Shown here: positions 1 to 12,368 of the stretch, in pieces
Layout: the number at the start of each line of letters is the position of its first letter
How positions within the stretch are numbered: position 1 is the first letter of the stretch
From: Rotaria sp. Silwood1
Taxonomy: Eukaryota; Rotifera; Eurotatoria; Philodinida; Philodinidae
Assembly (NCBI GenBank): GCA_905250075.1
Contig: CAJNOP010000003.1
Span: forward strand, 1,562,395 to 1,626,394
Reading direction: 5' to 3'
Length of the DNA stretch: 64,000 nucleotides
Notes under the pieces: generated by a model
Databases searched by the model: none
What the model saw: the letters and a program-made list of their open reading frames with translations, nothing else
What the model was told of the DNA's origin: nothing
Program-made: the position numbers and the translations under genes

Positions 1-619
1 TGAATGTTAATCATTTTCATCTTGGTCATCGCCACAGGCGGTAGTCATTCGGTCGGTAGGAGTGAAACTATAATACATATATGTCTATGTAGCTTTCATA
101 TTCTGTTCAAATTGTATAGATGTTTAATCGTCATCATCGTTTTCTTCACCTGTTCATCTGTCGTTCATTCAAACTGACGTAAGCGAAGAAAGAGCATATT
201 TTGGCCCGATTATCTTTTTTTCTTATTCTCTCTTGGTGGCCCTCATCGTTCTTAACCATACTTCACTTTCTCCTTTCTCTTTCGCACGCCGCATGCAAAA
301 CGATAAGATCAATCACGAGGACGACGAGTCGTTTTTTTCTCTTTATGTTGTATGTTACTGCTACTACTGTTTACAGTTGCTCTCATCATTAGAGTTACTA
401 ATCAAACACAGTTGAATGCGCTTTTTATAATCGCTATATAAAGGTGTGTTTGTATATTTAACTCGAGGGCAAATTAGAAAAAATATAGATTGTGATACTA
501 TTGATTAATAACAGTTAGTCACTATACAACAAGTCCTATTCGATTTGTGTCATTTCGTTAGAAAAGAGACGATGATCAAATATTCTATTAGATGACGAGA
601 AAGAGGGAGAGACAGGAGG

Positions 620-646
620 GGAGAGAGAGAGAGAGAGAGAGAGAGA
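620..646. repeat. (GA)n microsatellite
   Basis: An uninterrupted GA dinucleotide tract of about 27 bases, in the non-coding region upstream of the first Scribbler-like gene. Confidence 0.9.
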
Positions 647-2617
647 CAACAACTCTCTCGGGAATCAGAAAGAGAACAGAAAAGCAGTAACACACAGCAG
701 TAGCAATTAACTTTGCATTTCCAGTGAGCGCTCTCGTGCGTTCTTTTCTCTTTTACTCGTCGTGAACAGTGTATATGTGTGTTGTTACGAGCTGCACTTC
801 TTGATCAGATTCAATTGTTTGACAGCGACGAGCAGTTTACTTTGTCTTCTCATTTTTTTTTTCTTCTTCTTTTTACTCTCGTGTGCAAAGATCATATTAT
901 CTCGCACGCACATACTTGTAAATAGACACATACAGTAAGACTATAGATTAGCATTGACTGCGGTGCTCGTTTCCGTCGATCATCATCATTCAAACATAGA
1001 CACATAACATACATTGAAGATCTTTTTCTGTTTTTCCTTTTCTTTTTCTTCGTCATTTCCTTCATTTTATAATTGTTAAACTTAATGAGTTACCATATTA
1101 TAACACTTTCCCAAGAGGAAAAAGTGTAGAAAACAGGATAAAACTTGTAGTATGTTGTCGGTCGTTATTCGTTCAGCCGTCATCATTCGCCTGTTCTCGT
1201 TTGATTAATTGCAATGAAAAGCACATCTTTCTGTTTCTTCTCCTTCCCATCACATATGCACGCATAGCTCATATTTCATCAAATCCTCGTTTATCCACAT
1301 AAATGGAGTTCTCTCTTTCTTTCTCTTTCCGTTTCATGTCATAAAAGCGACGACGAACAAACGCTCTATTGCTTTCTCTCTCCCTCTCTCTCTCTCCTCT
1401 CTCCTCTCTCTGTTTCTCTTTCTCTTTGTCTCTCTCCGTTTTCTCGTTTGTAGATGTAACATGATAGGGGTGACTGAGAGAAAATAGATGAGAGGAGGAC
1501 GACAACGATGACAAGATATCGTGTGTATAGTAACCGCTAATTAATTGTTGCTGTTGAATTTTTAGTCCACTATTCACTATCACCTGTTTGTCTTGTCTCT
1601 CCTTGAGTCAATATTTTCTCTTTCTCTTCATCGATAAAAGGCACTACTACATACTGTTGTACAAACATAACGTAGAAAGAAAAAGACGATTGTGCAATAC
1701 ATCATATACATACAATCTTCTTTAATACATTGTCATCATCATCATCATTCGATACGTTAGCATGTATACGCGTGTATATGTATATAGATATATATATATA
1801 AATATATATGCATATATAGAGCTCTTTCCCCAAGGCTAAAGCGAACGATAACTAATTTCTTTGATATTCGAATCATGTCTCTCGAGAGATACTTGCGCCT
1901 TGTGCCTGTCTGTCAATCGTGTTAAAGGGCATGCACGTAATGACTGTTCGGTGGAAACATATAGAGATTGACTAGTTATGTTCGAGCCAGATGCTGCCTA
2001 TTGTCTAATTGCATATATATATGTGTAAGTTCTCGTCTATCAAAAAAAATTTGTTGTTCAACTAAATTAAATCTTCGCGTCTTTCTTTCAACACGTATGT
2101 GTCTATGTCATCTGTCATCAATGTACGCTTTATAAGAGGTGTCAATTGCCTTTCGAGTGTGAAACGATGCAGTTCTCCCTTGAGTAGACGCGATAGTAGT
2201 AACAGCATCATCATCTTCTGTCTGTTGACAACATACTATCCGCCTTATTCTAGTCAGCGTATTCGTTGTTCTTTATGTCTTTACCCGGTTGGTTTTGATC
2301 TCGATCCTCGCCCTCTTCCGTCGTCATCGCCTCTCGAGCAATGTGTTTGCTTGTGTATGTGTGTGCGCTCGCGCTCGTTTCCTTCTTTTCGTTGATTCTG
2401 TTCTGTCTAACAGCTATAGCGCGGTGAAGGGTAGTAGTACACGCCACACGTCGTTATAGTCGTTTTTTTTCTTCTCTTCTTTCTCTTTACACGATGTGCA
2501 GCATATCCAAAACCCCCGGAGTGCTTCTTGTCCCTTGTTTGCGCATGTTTCATATTCAGACTAAAGACTCAAAATCGATTCGTTGTGCATAATTTGATGT
2601 TTGAATGAAATAAGACT

Positions 2618-2620
<3 letters not shown>

Positions 2621-2648
<28 letters not shown>
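2621..2648. repeat. (TA)n microsatellite
   Basis: An AT dinucleotide run of about 28 bases in the non-coding leader region. A similar mixed TA/CA tract follows at about 3273-3320. Confidence 0.9.
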
Positions 2649-2654
<6 letters not shown>

Positions 2655-3272
2655 GCATAATCGATGTCGGACAATGATAATTGTATGAGTGTGTGCGCGT
2701 GTCTACTTCTATTTTTCTTTTTCTTTTCTTGTTCCTTTGTTCGACAATAATAATAATAAAAAGTCATTTAAGATTGGACGAATAAATGAGTGTAAGCGCA
2801 TGACTTGAAGAATAACAGTATGTGTGCTGTGCCGAGCGGAAGAGTAGTGTTAGTCATTGTTCGATAGAATAAGTGAGTAAAGGAATGAGAGCAGTTTGTT
2901 TACAGCGGAAGACTGTCGTAATTAGTGTGCGAGCGTGTGTGTGTATGTATGCGAGTGTCATCGACATCAAAAGATCAACAACATCGGCATGTATGATGTT
3001 TGTTGGTGAGTTCGAGAGAAACCCCCCTGCGGCATAGTGACTTCTCGTGTTCGTTGTCATGCTGCCACCATCTCTTTCTCTTTTTCTCCCATCAATGTGT
3101 GTATAGTCAATATTTAATCAACCAATTTATCGTGCCTATGCGAAAATCGCACAACACCAAAAGAATGAAATATCACGGGAGGCGTTAGTACTACAACTAC
3201 TAAAGCTAATCCATTCAATTGTGTGATGCAATCGATGACATTAGGTGCCTATATTATTGTCGTCGCGTATAT

Positions 3273-3320
3273 TTATATATATATATACAATACACACACA
3301 CATATATATATATATATATA
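3273..3320. repeat. Compound (TA)/(CA) microsatellite
   Basis: TA dinucleotides interrupted by a short CA run, then TA again. It creates spurious low-complexity open frames (Tyr/Ile and Thr/His runs) that should not be taken as genes. Confidence 0.85.
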
Positions 3321-4286
3321 CACTTACAATTTGTCGCACAAGCGGCAACAATCATTATACACCTCATCGATCCAGCCATCCATCAATCGTCTTTTTCAAT
3401 CTCACCTTGATTTGTATATGCAGGGTTGTGTTCTCTTCGTTAACATTTATATATATATGTATATGTATATGTATATACTTTTGCACACATTAATAAGCAC
3501 AAAGCTTAAGATGAGAAGAGCAATACATATTGTTCTCTATAGGCAATAGAAAAGAGGGTAAGATTGAAATTCAATATTTGTTCGATGGTTTAAAATGTCT
3601 ACTAGCATCGAAGCTGTCACTTTATGCCTTCTGGCAACAGAGCTTGCTAATCGAGACAGAGAAAAGAAGAGGGTGTTCTTTCTTGCTTGTTCACTCCTCC
3701 GTGCTAAGTGAATTCCCCATCGTTCATCCGCCGTCTGTCTCCTGTCGTACACACGCACTTGATGTCGATTGTTATTCTAATCATTCGCGTCGTTTGATGA
3801 TTTTTTTTTCTTTTTCTGTTCTCGTTCCCCCTTTCCCTTTTGCTTTTCTATTGCCTATGTTATATGTCTACAAGCATTGATTGCAGTAATGAATGAATGA
3901 ACGAACGAACAGGAGGAGGAGCGGGAGAGTTCATCGTACATGTATATATTTATATACATATAAATATACGTGTGTGTATGTGTGTGTTATCACACGATGA
4001 ACGAGAGGTCCTAGCGAATCTGTAATTGTACACACTCAAGTGTTCGACAAGCGTTAAATACGTGTAGGAGAAAGAAAGACAGCGCAAGGAGCGAGTAGAT
4101 CTATAAATTATGTTTGTGTTAGAGGAAAAGAAGAGAGCGAAGAGTGTGTATGTGTGTGCGCGCGTGAAGTGGCTATTCTTTTGCAGTAGTGGCGGCGAGA
4201 GAGACAGAGAGAGAGAAGAGAAAGCAAAGGCAATCATTTGCAGTGTATATGTGTATGCAAGTCAGCATGAAAAGTCCAGCTGCTTT

Positions 4287-4332
4287 TGTGTGTGTGTGTG
4301 TGTTGAGAGGCGTCTCTCTCTCTCTCTCTCTT
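4287..4332. repeat. Adjacent (TG)n and (TC)n tracts
   Basis: A TG run at 4287-4303 is followed by a TC run at about 4313-4331, within 60-120 bases of the first ATG of the downstream gene. The TC tract forms part of the pyrimidine-rich stretch before the AG at 4381-4382 and may belong to an intron end. Confidence 0.8.
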
Positions 4333-4405
4333 CTCTCTTATCATGTGTTTTGTGCTTACGTTTTGTCTACACTATTTTTTAGATGACATTTATTTCTTAT
4401 CTAAT

Positions 4406-6425
4406 ATGATGATGATCAACTCCTCACCACCATCACAAACAACAACAACAACATCATCGCAATTAGATTCTACAAAACGTTTACGTTTAACTATTCCAAG
4501 AAATAGTAAAACGGATTTATTAACGAATACAAATACAATATCATCAGAAAAAATTGATGAAAAAAAGAATCATATACCAAAAAAATCTATCGATTGTAAT
4601 AATACAATGACAACAATGAAACAACAATTATCAACATCAATTGATAATGAAAATGATACAACTTTATTAACTACAACCACAACCACAACAACTGTTGAAT
4701 TTAAAGTTAAAACAACGAAAACATCATCATCATCATCATCATCATCACGTAAACGTAAACTAAATATTGTTGATGATATGATGAATACAAATGATAATAA
4801 TACTAATAATAATACTGATGATAATATTAACAAACAACAGCAGCAACAACAACAATCATCAGTTAGTAAGAAAAAGGTAAAAATATAATACATATTATAT
4901 AGAATACAATTGAAGCGCGAAAGACAGAAAGGAAATTCAATCTTTATTTCTCTTTCACGCATGCGGCATCCTCGAGGGATAATGATATCTTGATGTGTGC
5001 GTGTATGCGTGTGCATTCGCCCTATTTACTTTTCTTTCCTACATACATACGCTCGCTCTATATATATATGTGTGTATGTGTGCGCAGCTGCTTTATTTCT
5101 TCTTTTCCTTGTCCTGTCCTATGTCTGTCTGCTATTCATCGTCATACAACACTTATCTTAAAGAGACAGAATAAATGTGTAAATCTGTCAATTAATTCAT
5201 TCATCCATTTTTTTTTTCTTTTTCTTTTTCTTCAAAGAAAAAACAACGATCAACAAATAATGATACAATTACAAATGATGAATCATCAAATAATGATAAT
5301 GATCATCATCATCAAATGCATTCTAAAACTATGGATCAATCATCTGTAACTGATGAATCATCATTTGGTTCATGTGAACCAGGTACAAGTGTAGTTTTAC
5401 AAGGTATTGTGTGGAATGAAACAGATAAAGGTAAATAAAAAAATTCTTTTATTTGATTTTAATTTCATTTTAAAATGTGTCATTTTTTTTCATAGGTGTT
5501 CTTGTTGTTAATATCACTTGGCGTGGTATGTGTATACTTTCTTTTGTTTTGTTAAGTTTCATTAAATGTAATATGCTTTAGGCAAGACTTATGTTGGTGC
5601 ATTGCTTAATACAACTGAACAAAATTGGGCTCCACCACGGTAAGAGTATTGCCTTAAAGGCAATTCCTTTTTAATCAATAATAGAAGGAAGAGAGAGAGA
5701 GAGAGAAAAAAAAGAAATATGTATGTCATCAAGAGTCTCACTTTATGGGACGTTCTATGAGAGCCTACTCGAGCGCACTCTTTGTCTCACTTGAAAAGAC
5801 CACTTTAAAAATGAAAAGAAAAAGAAAAAAGATGAAATAAAAAATAATCGATATTTTTCTTTTTTTTTTTACTAAAGTTATAAATCTGATGTTCGTGCAA
5901 CAAAACATAATCGTCATAATCATCATCATAATCATAATCGTGATTATTTATTAACATCGACAACATCATCACATTCATCTGTTCATTTACAATCAAATAA
6001 TGATTTATTAACAAATGAACCAGCTGAAAGAATTTTACGTAATGGTAAACGTCGAGGTACATATACAACAGTAACCCCAAATGCAACAACAAAAACAAAT
6101 TCATTTAAAATACCTGAAGCACCACCAACAAGAACAGATGAAATATTAACAACAGAAAAACTTATTGATAATAATTTGGGTGCACCATCATCATCATCAA
6201 CAAGTATTAATGATGAAGATGATACAAATTCAATATCAGGTGAAAAGACTCTCGTAAGAAATGGTGTTGATGATGAAACAGGTGATAATTGTTCAAGTCG
6301 AAGTGTTAGTCCAACAACAAGTGGTGCAAGTACAACATCATCAAGTCCACCACCATTAATACAAGATAAAAATATATTACCATCAATAACAAATAATATT
6401 GAACAATCTCAACCACAACCACAGC

Positions 6426-6459
<34 letters not shown>

Positions 6460-7009
6460 GCAACAATTATCATCATCATCAATACCTATTGACTTATCTA
6501 ATTCAAGAGCGACAATCAAAATTGAAGAAAACTCATCATCTTATAATTCAATTATTCAAACACCATCACCATCAAAATCTTTATCATCATCAGTAACTCC
6601 TTCATTTTTATCATCATTTACAACTAAAACATCAAAATCAAAAACAAAAGAAACATTATCAACACCACCTTCTTTATTATCACCACATCCATTTAATAAT
6701 GGAATGCTTTTTTCACCACCGGCTAATCCATCCGGTTATTATCCTCCACCGCCACCTTCATTTTTACATGGACCACCGAATCCATTTGGTTTATCGCCAT
6801 TTCATCCTCATCATCATTCACCAACATCATCATTGCACAGTAATAATAATAAAAATAAACTATCACCAACATCATCATCATCTCCATCTGCTGTTTCACC
6901 TTCATCTTATATACCGATACCTCCACAACTTTATTTTAATCCATTGACAGCACCCCGTTTTCCATCTGCCTGTTCTTCTCCTTCATCTTTATCTAAATCG
7001 TCACGCTAG
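4406..7009 (+). CDS. Scribbler/ZNF608-ZNF609-like co-repressor, finger-less paralogue
   Basis: Five exons join in frame: 4406-4876, 5238-5430, 5496-5525, 5582-5639, 5878-7009 (627 aa). The diagnostic part is the block spread over exons 2-4: CEPGTSVVLQGIVWNET, then [19 protein letters not shown] and NWAPPR. This matches the conserved core of vertebrate ZNF608/ZNF609 and insect Scribbler (brakeless), nuclear transcriptional co-regulators. The rest is low complexity: Ser/Thr/Asn-rich N-terminus with a basic KRKLN patch, a Gln run near 6418-6468, and a Pro/Ser/His-rich C-terminus. No C2H2 finger is present, unlike the neighbour at 9212. Exon 3 is only 30 nt. The start was taken as the first ATG after the AG at 4382; two more ATGs follow at once. 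Family call is strong; co-repressor function is inferred from the family. Confidence 0.85.
6418..6469 (+). repeat. CAA/CAG tract encoding polyglutamine
   Basis: A run of mostly CAA codons with a few CAG inside the last exon of the first Scribbler-like gene. It encodes about 16 consecutive Gln residues. Confidence 0.85.
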
Positions 7010-9211
7010 CTTATGTGTTTGATCAGATACTTAATTACTTATGTCTGCGTGTATGTGTGTTCTTTTTTTCTTTTTTTCTTTTCTCTTTATAACATATGTG
7101 ACAAGGTGCTCTGATGTCTAGTAAAAATTGGTTCCTCTTTTTTTTGTTTGTTGTTCTTGTTATTGTTGTTGTATATATGCTTTCGTTCAGTTTATCTATT
7201 CTAGTCGGATGTTCTATGTTCGCAAAGAAAGAAACCTATAACCTTTGTGTAAATTTATTCTTTCTTTCTTTCTTTCTTTCTTTGCTATTATTACTAGTAC
7301 TGCTATTATTATTTCTGTATAATCATCAAGCAAACAATAAGAAAAAACAAGAAAAAAAAAGGAATATATATGTATGTGTATATGTTAACGACAAGAAGGA
7401 ATGTGCATGCAGCCTTCAATTGGCTCACTTAAAATCATTTTCTTTTCATATGAATGACGAAGAAAAAAGAATCAAGATGAATCAGAGATTTTTTTTTAAT
7501 ATTTTGAATGTTGCTGATGACATCATTGTTAATACAAGTGGATAGAGTTATTTTTTTTTGTTCTAATCTTCTGTCAAGCAAGTCAAGTCAATCGCATTAT
7601 CCAACCTCTTTTGTCAATGAGGTGTGCGTGCTTGTACATAATAGGAAATTTTCTTGACATTATGCAATTTCCGTTCTTCACATTTTTTTTTCGATTATGA
7701 TCAATGTTACATTGAATAGTGACAAACAATCATCGCACACGTATATATTCACATTAAAATCATACATCGATTTGTATGAGAGACCAGGCAATTCGATACG
7801 TATATATATATAATATTGCTTCCATACTGTCAAGTACGATTATGAGGACAACAAAATTGATGTGAAGTTCATCTGTCAAATAGCTTGTCTAAGAGAAAAG
7901 GTTATATAAATAGAAACTATCACTTCTCCTTTCTCTTTATGTATACAAGCATACAGTTTCGAAAACATCATTATCGGCATACAAGCTGTCGCTGCAGCGA
8001 CTAATAGACATATTTACATAGTACCTATATATACATATATATATACATTGATTGTGACAACGACAAGATTGGAAGCAGTATCAGATTTAGTTTTTTTTTT
8101 CGATATTGGCCAAGTTGCACCATTGAAATGAAAGAAATCGAGATGTCAATTAAAAACAAGGCTTCTTTCAATACGTTTTGAGAATCACTTCAAGAAAAGA
8201 AAGAGAAAAAGAAAGAGAAAGAGAAAGAGAAAGAAGAAAAGAATAGAGAACTTTGAATGTTTCTTTGGTCATATACATATATATGGACATGAGCTTATCA
8301 TAGTTAGTATATAGTTACGAATTTGCCGTCATAATCCGATGCGCCTTGTCGACAATGACGGTGACGAGATGGAAATGAGTAGATGAAGAAGCGGAAGAGA
8401 GCAAGAGCAGTGGCATATGTAGACCTCGAATCCATTTGCGTGTTAGCTATAAACATAAAGGAAAAAAGCGAGCAAACGAACGAGCAAAGAACGTGTGCCC
8501 GACCGAAACTCCTTCAACAACATAAATGCGAGTGTATGCACATATAAGATAGACATCAGAAAGACGAGTGAGAGAACCCACATTTTTTTTGCTTTTTTCC
8601 TTTTTTTTCTCTTCGGGCAAGATCGAACGAACGAACGATAGGAAAGAAGAAGAAAAATATATCTTCTATACATCGGCACATTCATTCCTCTGGAGACGAA
8701 AAAGAATAGGAAAAAGAAAAAAGAAAAGAAAAGAAAAGAAAAAAACCGACACGACGACGATCATCACTCTCTGTAAGCAAATGTAGCCCTGAAGAGAGAG
8801 AGAGTATGTGTGTGTGTGCAGAACGACAAACGGTCCTTTCTTATTCTTCTCGTCATGTTAATATTTTCTTTGTTCTTCACAAATGTGAAATAGACTGACC
8901 CGTCGACAGAAAGCAGAAAAAAAGAAGGAAAGGGAATAAATCGTAGCAGCAACAGCAGCAGCAGTCCACAATATGACTTTCTTCTTCTTCTTCGTCTTCT
9001 TCTAATCCAAGCTCGTCCTTAATTGCCAATACGTGCATTATTTTCTTCTTCTTCATCTTTCTCTCTCTCTCTCTGTGGCTGTGCTTTTGTTATTGTTCTC
9101 TCTCTCACTCTGCCCGGTTATAGGACCACCCAACAAACATACACACACACATACACATACAAAGACCAAGTAAGGCAACAGCATGAGCCGCCTCGTCATC
9201 ATCATCACACG
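7010..9211. other. Non-coding spacer between the two Scribbler-like genes
   Basis: Probably the 3' UTR of the upstream gene followed by the promoter/5' UTR of the downstream one. It contains a (TTTC)n tract near 7259-7284, an A/G-rich (GAAA/GAGA) tract near 8190-8240 and TC runs near 9060. A pyrimidine-rich stretch ending in AG about 90 bases before the ATG at 9212 could be an intron end. No protein-coding gene was recognised. Confidence 0.55.
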
Positions 9212-12200
9212 ATGAATCTTCTCATAGAACAACGTCCGACTACAATAACGTCATCGAAATCCCAACAACACCAACAATCTCAAATATCAAATGAAAATGA
9301 CATGAACAATAGTTCATCATCATCACCGCTCGTACTTAAAATCAAGCGGCATACAACAAAACAACAGCAACAACAAAATAATTCTATTTCTACTTCATCA
9401 CATATGTTGGAAGAAGATAATAATTCTCGTTCGACAACGAATAATCAACGTTTTAAACGTACTTCTATAACGAATACAACAGCTACTCGTCGACCATCAT
9501 CACCTGCATTTAATGGTAAACAACAACAGCAACAACAACAACAGGCAACAAAACGTTCTGTAACAATTGATAATAATAATAATGATTTAACGGGAAATAT
9601 TGATGATATTTCTTTAACAAAACGTTTTAAACGAGATGATTCAAATGTAAGTTAAGTTTTTAATTTCATTCTTTGAGATTTCATAGTAGTTATTTTCATT
9701 CTGCATTTTTCTTTCTTTTTTTTTATTTACTCAGCGTCTGCTGATGAAATTGATCTTTTATATATATATATATTAACAAGAAAACGTTATTATTATATGT
9801 TTCTTTTGCTTGTTTTATTAAGCATTTGTCTTCAAGCAAAGTAGATGCCTGTGTCGAAACAGTCTCTATTGGTTTGGCAACTGAACCTGATCATCTCGGT
9901 CCTTGTGAGCCCGTATGTTGTTTTTCGTTAAATCTCATTTCCTCTCAATAATATATTCCTTTTTTTTTCTTTTCTTTTCTTTTCTGTTAGGGTACAAGCG
10001 TCGTTTTGGAGGGCATCGTTTGGAATGAAACCGACAGCGGTAAGCAATAATAGTAATCAAATAAAAAAAACCTAGTAGTACGTTATAATATTAATGACAT
10101 CCATGAACGCTTAGGTGATGACACATCTACTATAAATAATCAGACCAAACAGATGTTGATGTTCTTTTGTTAATATTAATAATAATAGAATAGAACTTAT
10201 GAAGTTTATTATTATTAAACAAAGAACAGAATACGTTGTTTATGCATAATCTGACTATGATAATGAACAGATATTGTTGTTGTTTTTTTGATGATATGCA
10301 TGAAGTCATTTCTATTTTTTCACTTAAGTAATAGTTGTATATATAAAATATGAAATTAATTATTCATCGGCAGTACTTGTGCAAAAGAAGAACGAAGAGA
10401 AAAAAAGATGAAGCACCTTTTTTCTTTTGCTTTATTAGTTATTTACATTCATATATATATATATATATATATATACATATGTATATGCCGTACGATTTAA
10501 CCTTGTTAATAACGGAATTATGACTTGTACTTTTCAGGTGTACTCGTTGTTAATGTAACATGGCGAGGAAAAACTTATGTTGGCACATTACTCGATTCAA
10601 CTAAACAAGATTGGGCTTGCCCGAGGTAAAAGCAAAAGAAGGGAAAAAAAGGAAAAAAAATGTTTTCTTTTCTGTTTAAATAAATTAGATTAACATGTGA
10701 ATCACCAACAAGTGATTATGACGCTCGTAGTAGTAGTAAAACTAGTCGAACAAAACGTACAGCTGGTGCCGGTGGTAATACTCGATGTTCAAATCCGCAA
10801 CAACAATCAGTATCATTATGTCAACAAATATCATCAAATAATCTTTCAACAGGACTTGATGAACGTAAACTTCGTAATAATATTAAATCTCGACAATCAA
10901 AACGTCTAAATAATATTTCAACATCAATAAATGATGAAATAATTAATAATTCATCACCATTAACATCACCATATCGAACAAATAATCAACAGACATTTTT
11001 TGCATCAGAAACACCATCACCAACAACAACAGCAACGACTACTCTATCATCGAATCTCGAACCACAATTAATCTCATGTTCAGAATCTCATTGCCATAAA
11101 CGCTTTGCTTCAAATATTGCACTTAGTTATCATTTAAGTGATGCACATAAAAAAACTGATGTAATAACACCTACGATTCCACAAGCAAATACACGTGATG
11201 AAGAAGATGTTGCACATATTCTTGCTAATGTTGCTGATTACGTACGTCGTTCATCACCACCATCATCAAAACGTTGTTCACCTGAACATCATATGTCATC
11301 ATCAAATTTAAAAACAATAGAAAATTCATCATTATCTTGGCCATGTCCACAAATATCATCGAAACTTGTTCTATCAGCATCATTAAATAATGCCGAACGA
11401 ATTTTATCACCGAATTCTCCTAGGTTTGTTTTCTTTTTCTTTTTTTTTTGTAATAATAAACAAATTAAAAAAAAGATTTTATTTTTCTAGATGTAAATTA
11501 AATAATAATGAAACAACTTTAGTCGATAATCAAAATAGAAATGATCACGATGATTTAAAAACTTCTGTTAAACAAGCAGATCATTTTCTATTACATATAA
11601 AAGATGAAGTAAATGTGAATAAAAATTCTTATCTTGATTTAAATATAAAAAAAGAACAAAATATAATACATACAAAGATTCCAACACCACCACCGATATC
11701 ATCTTCACCAGCATATTCTGATATATCTGATGAAGATCTCACACCAAATGAACAAATTCTTCCACAACCATCAACAATTAATTTATTAACAGCAACAAAT
11801 GGAAAAATTGATGAAAATGGAAATAATTTACATCCATCATCATCATTTCTTTCAACAAATAATGGTTTAAATAATTCAAATTCATCATGGACAGCACAAA
11901 TGCTTTTTCAACAATTCGGTTCATTTATACAACCACAAACAACAGTATCAAATAATAAAGATTTATCAACAACACCGAATCGGTAATTTTCTTTAAAAAT
12001 GAAAAGAAAGAACATATGTTTTTTTTTTTTTTTTTAATTTTAGTTTGAACAGTAATAATAATATTTGTCCATCATCTAATGGTACCAGTGATTCAACTGT
12101 AAAAAATATTCTTGATTCACGTCGTTCATCAACAACAAAATCATCATCATCATCATCAACAACAAATTTATATCATTATCATACAAATGAAACAAAATTT

Positions 12201-12368
12201 CCAACACCAATCATTAATACCTTAACATCACCGAATGAAAATTTACTTCATCTATCATCAACAACAACGATAAAACCAATGGATTTAGTTGATTATTCAA
12301 TAAATAATAATCGTACAACTAATGGCGGACAGTATCATCATTCATCTTCATTACATCCGTCTCGGTGA
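9212..12368 (+). CDS. Scribbler/ZNF608-ZNF609-like co-repressor with C2H2 finger
   Basis: Seven exons join in frame: 9212-9646, 9823-9912, 9991-10039, 10538-10625, 10689-11423, 11491-11982, 12044-12368 (737 aa). The core block is [51 protein letters not shown], closely matching ZNF609/Scribbler including the ESPTSD tail that the upstream paralogue lacks. About 110 residues later a single C2H2 finger is visible: [20 protein letters not shown] followed by SDAH, the only finger, as in the family. The rest is Ser/Asn/Gln-rich and presumably disordered. The exon boundaries in the core correspond to those of the gene at 4406, except that one small intron there is absent here. The start is the first ATG that begins a non-repetitive protein; upstream in-frame codons encode a Thr/His repeat. 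Nuclear transcriptional regulator by family. Confidence 0.88.
10450..10475. repeat. (TA)n microsatellite in an intron
   Basis: AT dinucleotide run in the 498-nt third intron of the second Scribbler-like gene, about 60 bases before the acceptor. Confidence 0.85.

Larger units (their letters stand above)
1..4405. other. Long non-coding region upstream of the first Scribbler-like gene
   Basis: No convincing coding sequence was found on either strand; open frames here are short and made of low-complexity text. The stretch is rich in simple repeats (GA, TC, TA, GT tracts) and has more CpG and GT/TC runs than the rest of the window. A pyrimidine-rich stretch ending in AG at 4381-4382, shortly before the first ATG, suggests that part of this DNA is intron or 5' UTR of the gene starting at 4406. 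Its regulatory role is inferred from position only. Confidence 0.6.

Noticed and set aside
201-415. Short open frames with hydrophobic text in the leader region
   Set aside because: Two overlapping frames of about 60 codons, no family likeness, low-complexity context; chance frames.
3219-3549. Frames of 60-110 codons rich in Tyr/Ile/His
   Set aside because: They are translations of TA/CA microsatellites in three frames at once.
4570-5016. Minus-strand frame with Asp, Val and Cys runs
   Set aside because: It is the shadow of the Thr/Ser/Gln-repeat exon of the Scribbler-like gene on the other strand.
7114-7545. 143-codon frame with hydrophobic start after the first Scribbler-like gene
   Set aside because: Made of T-rich and A-rich simple sequence in the likely 3' UTR; no domain, no splice or homologue evidence.
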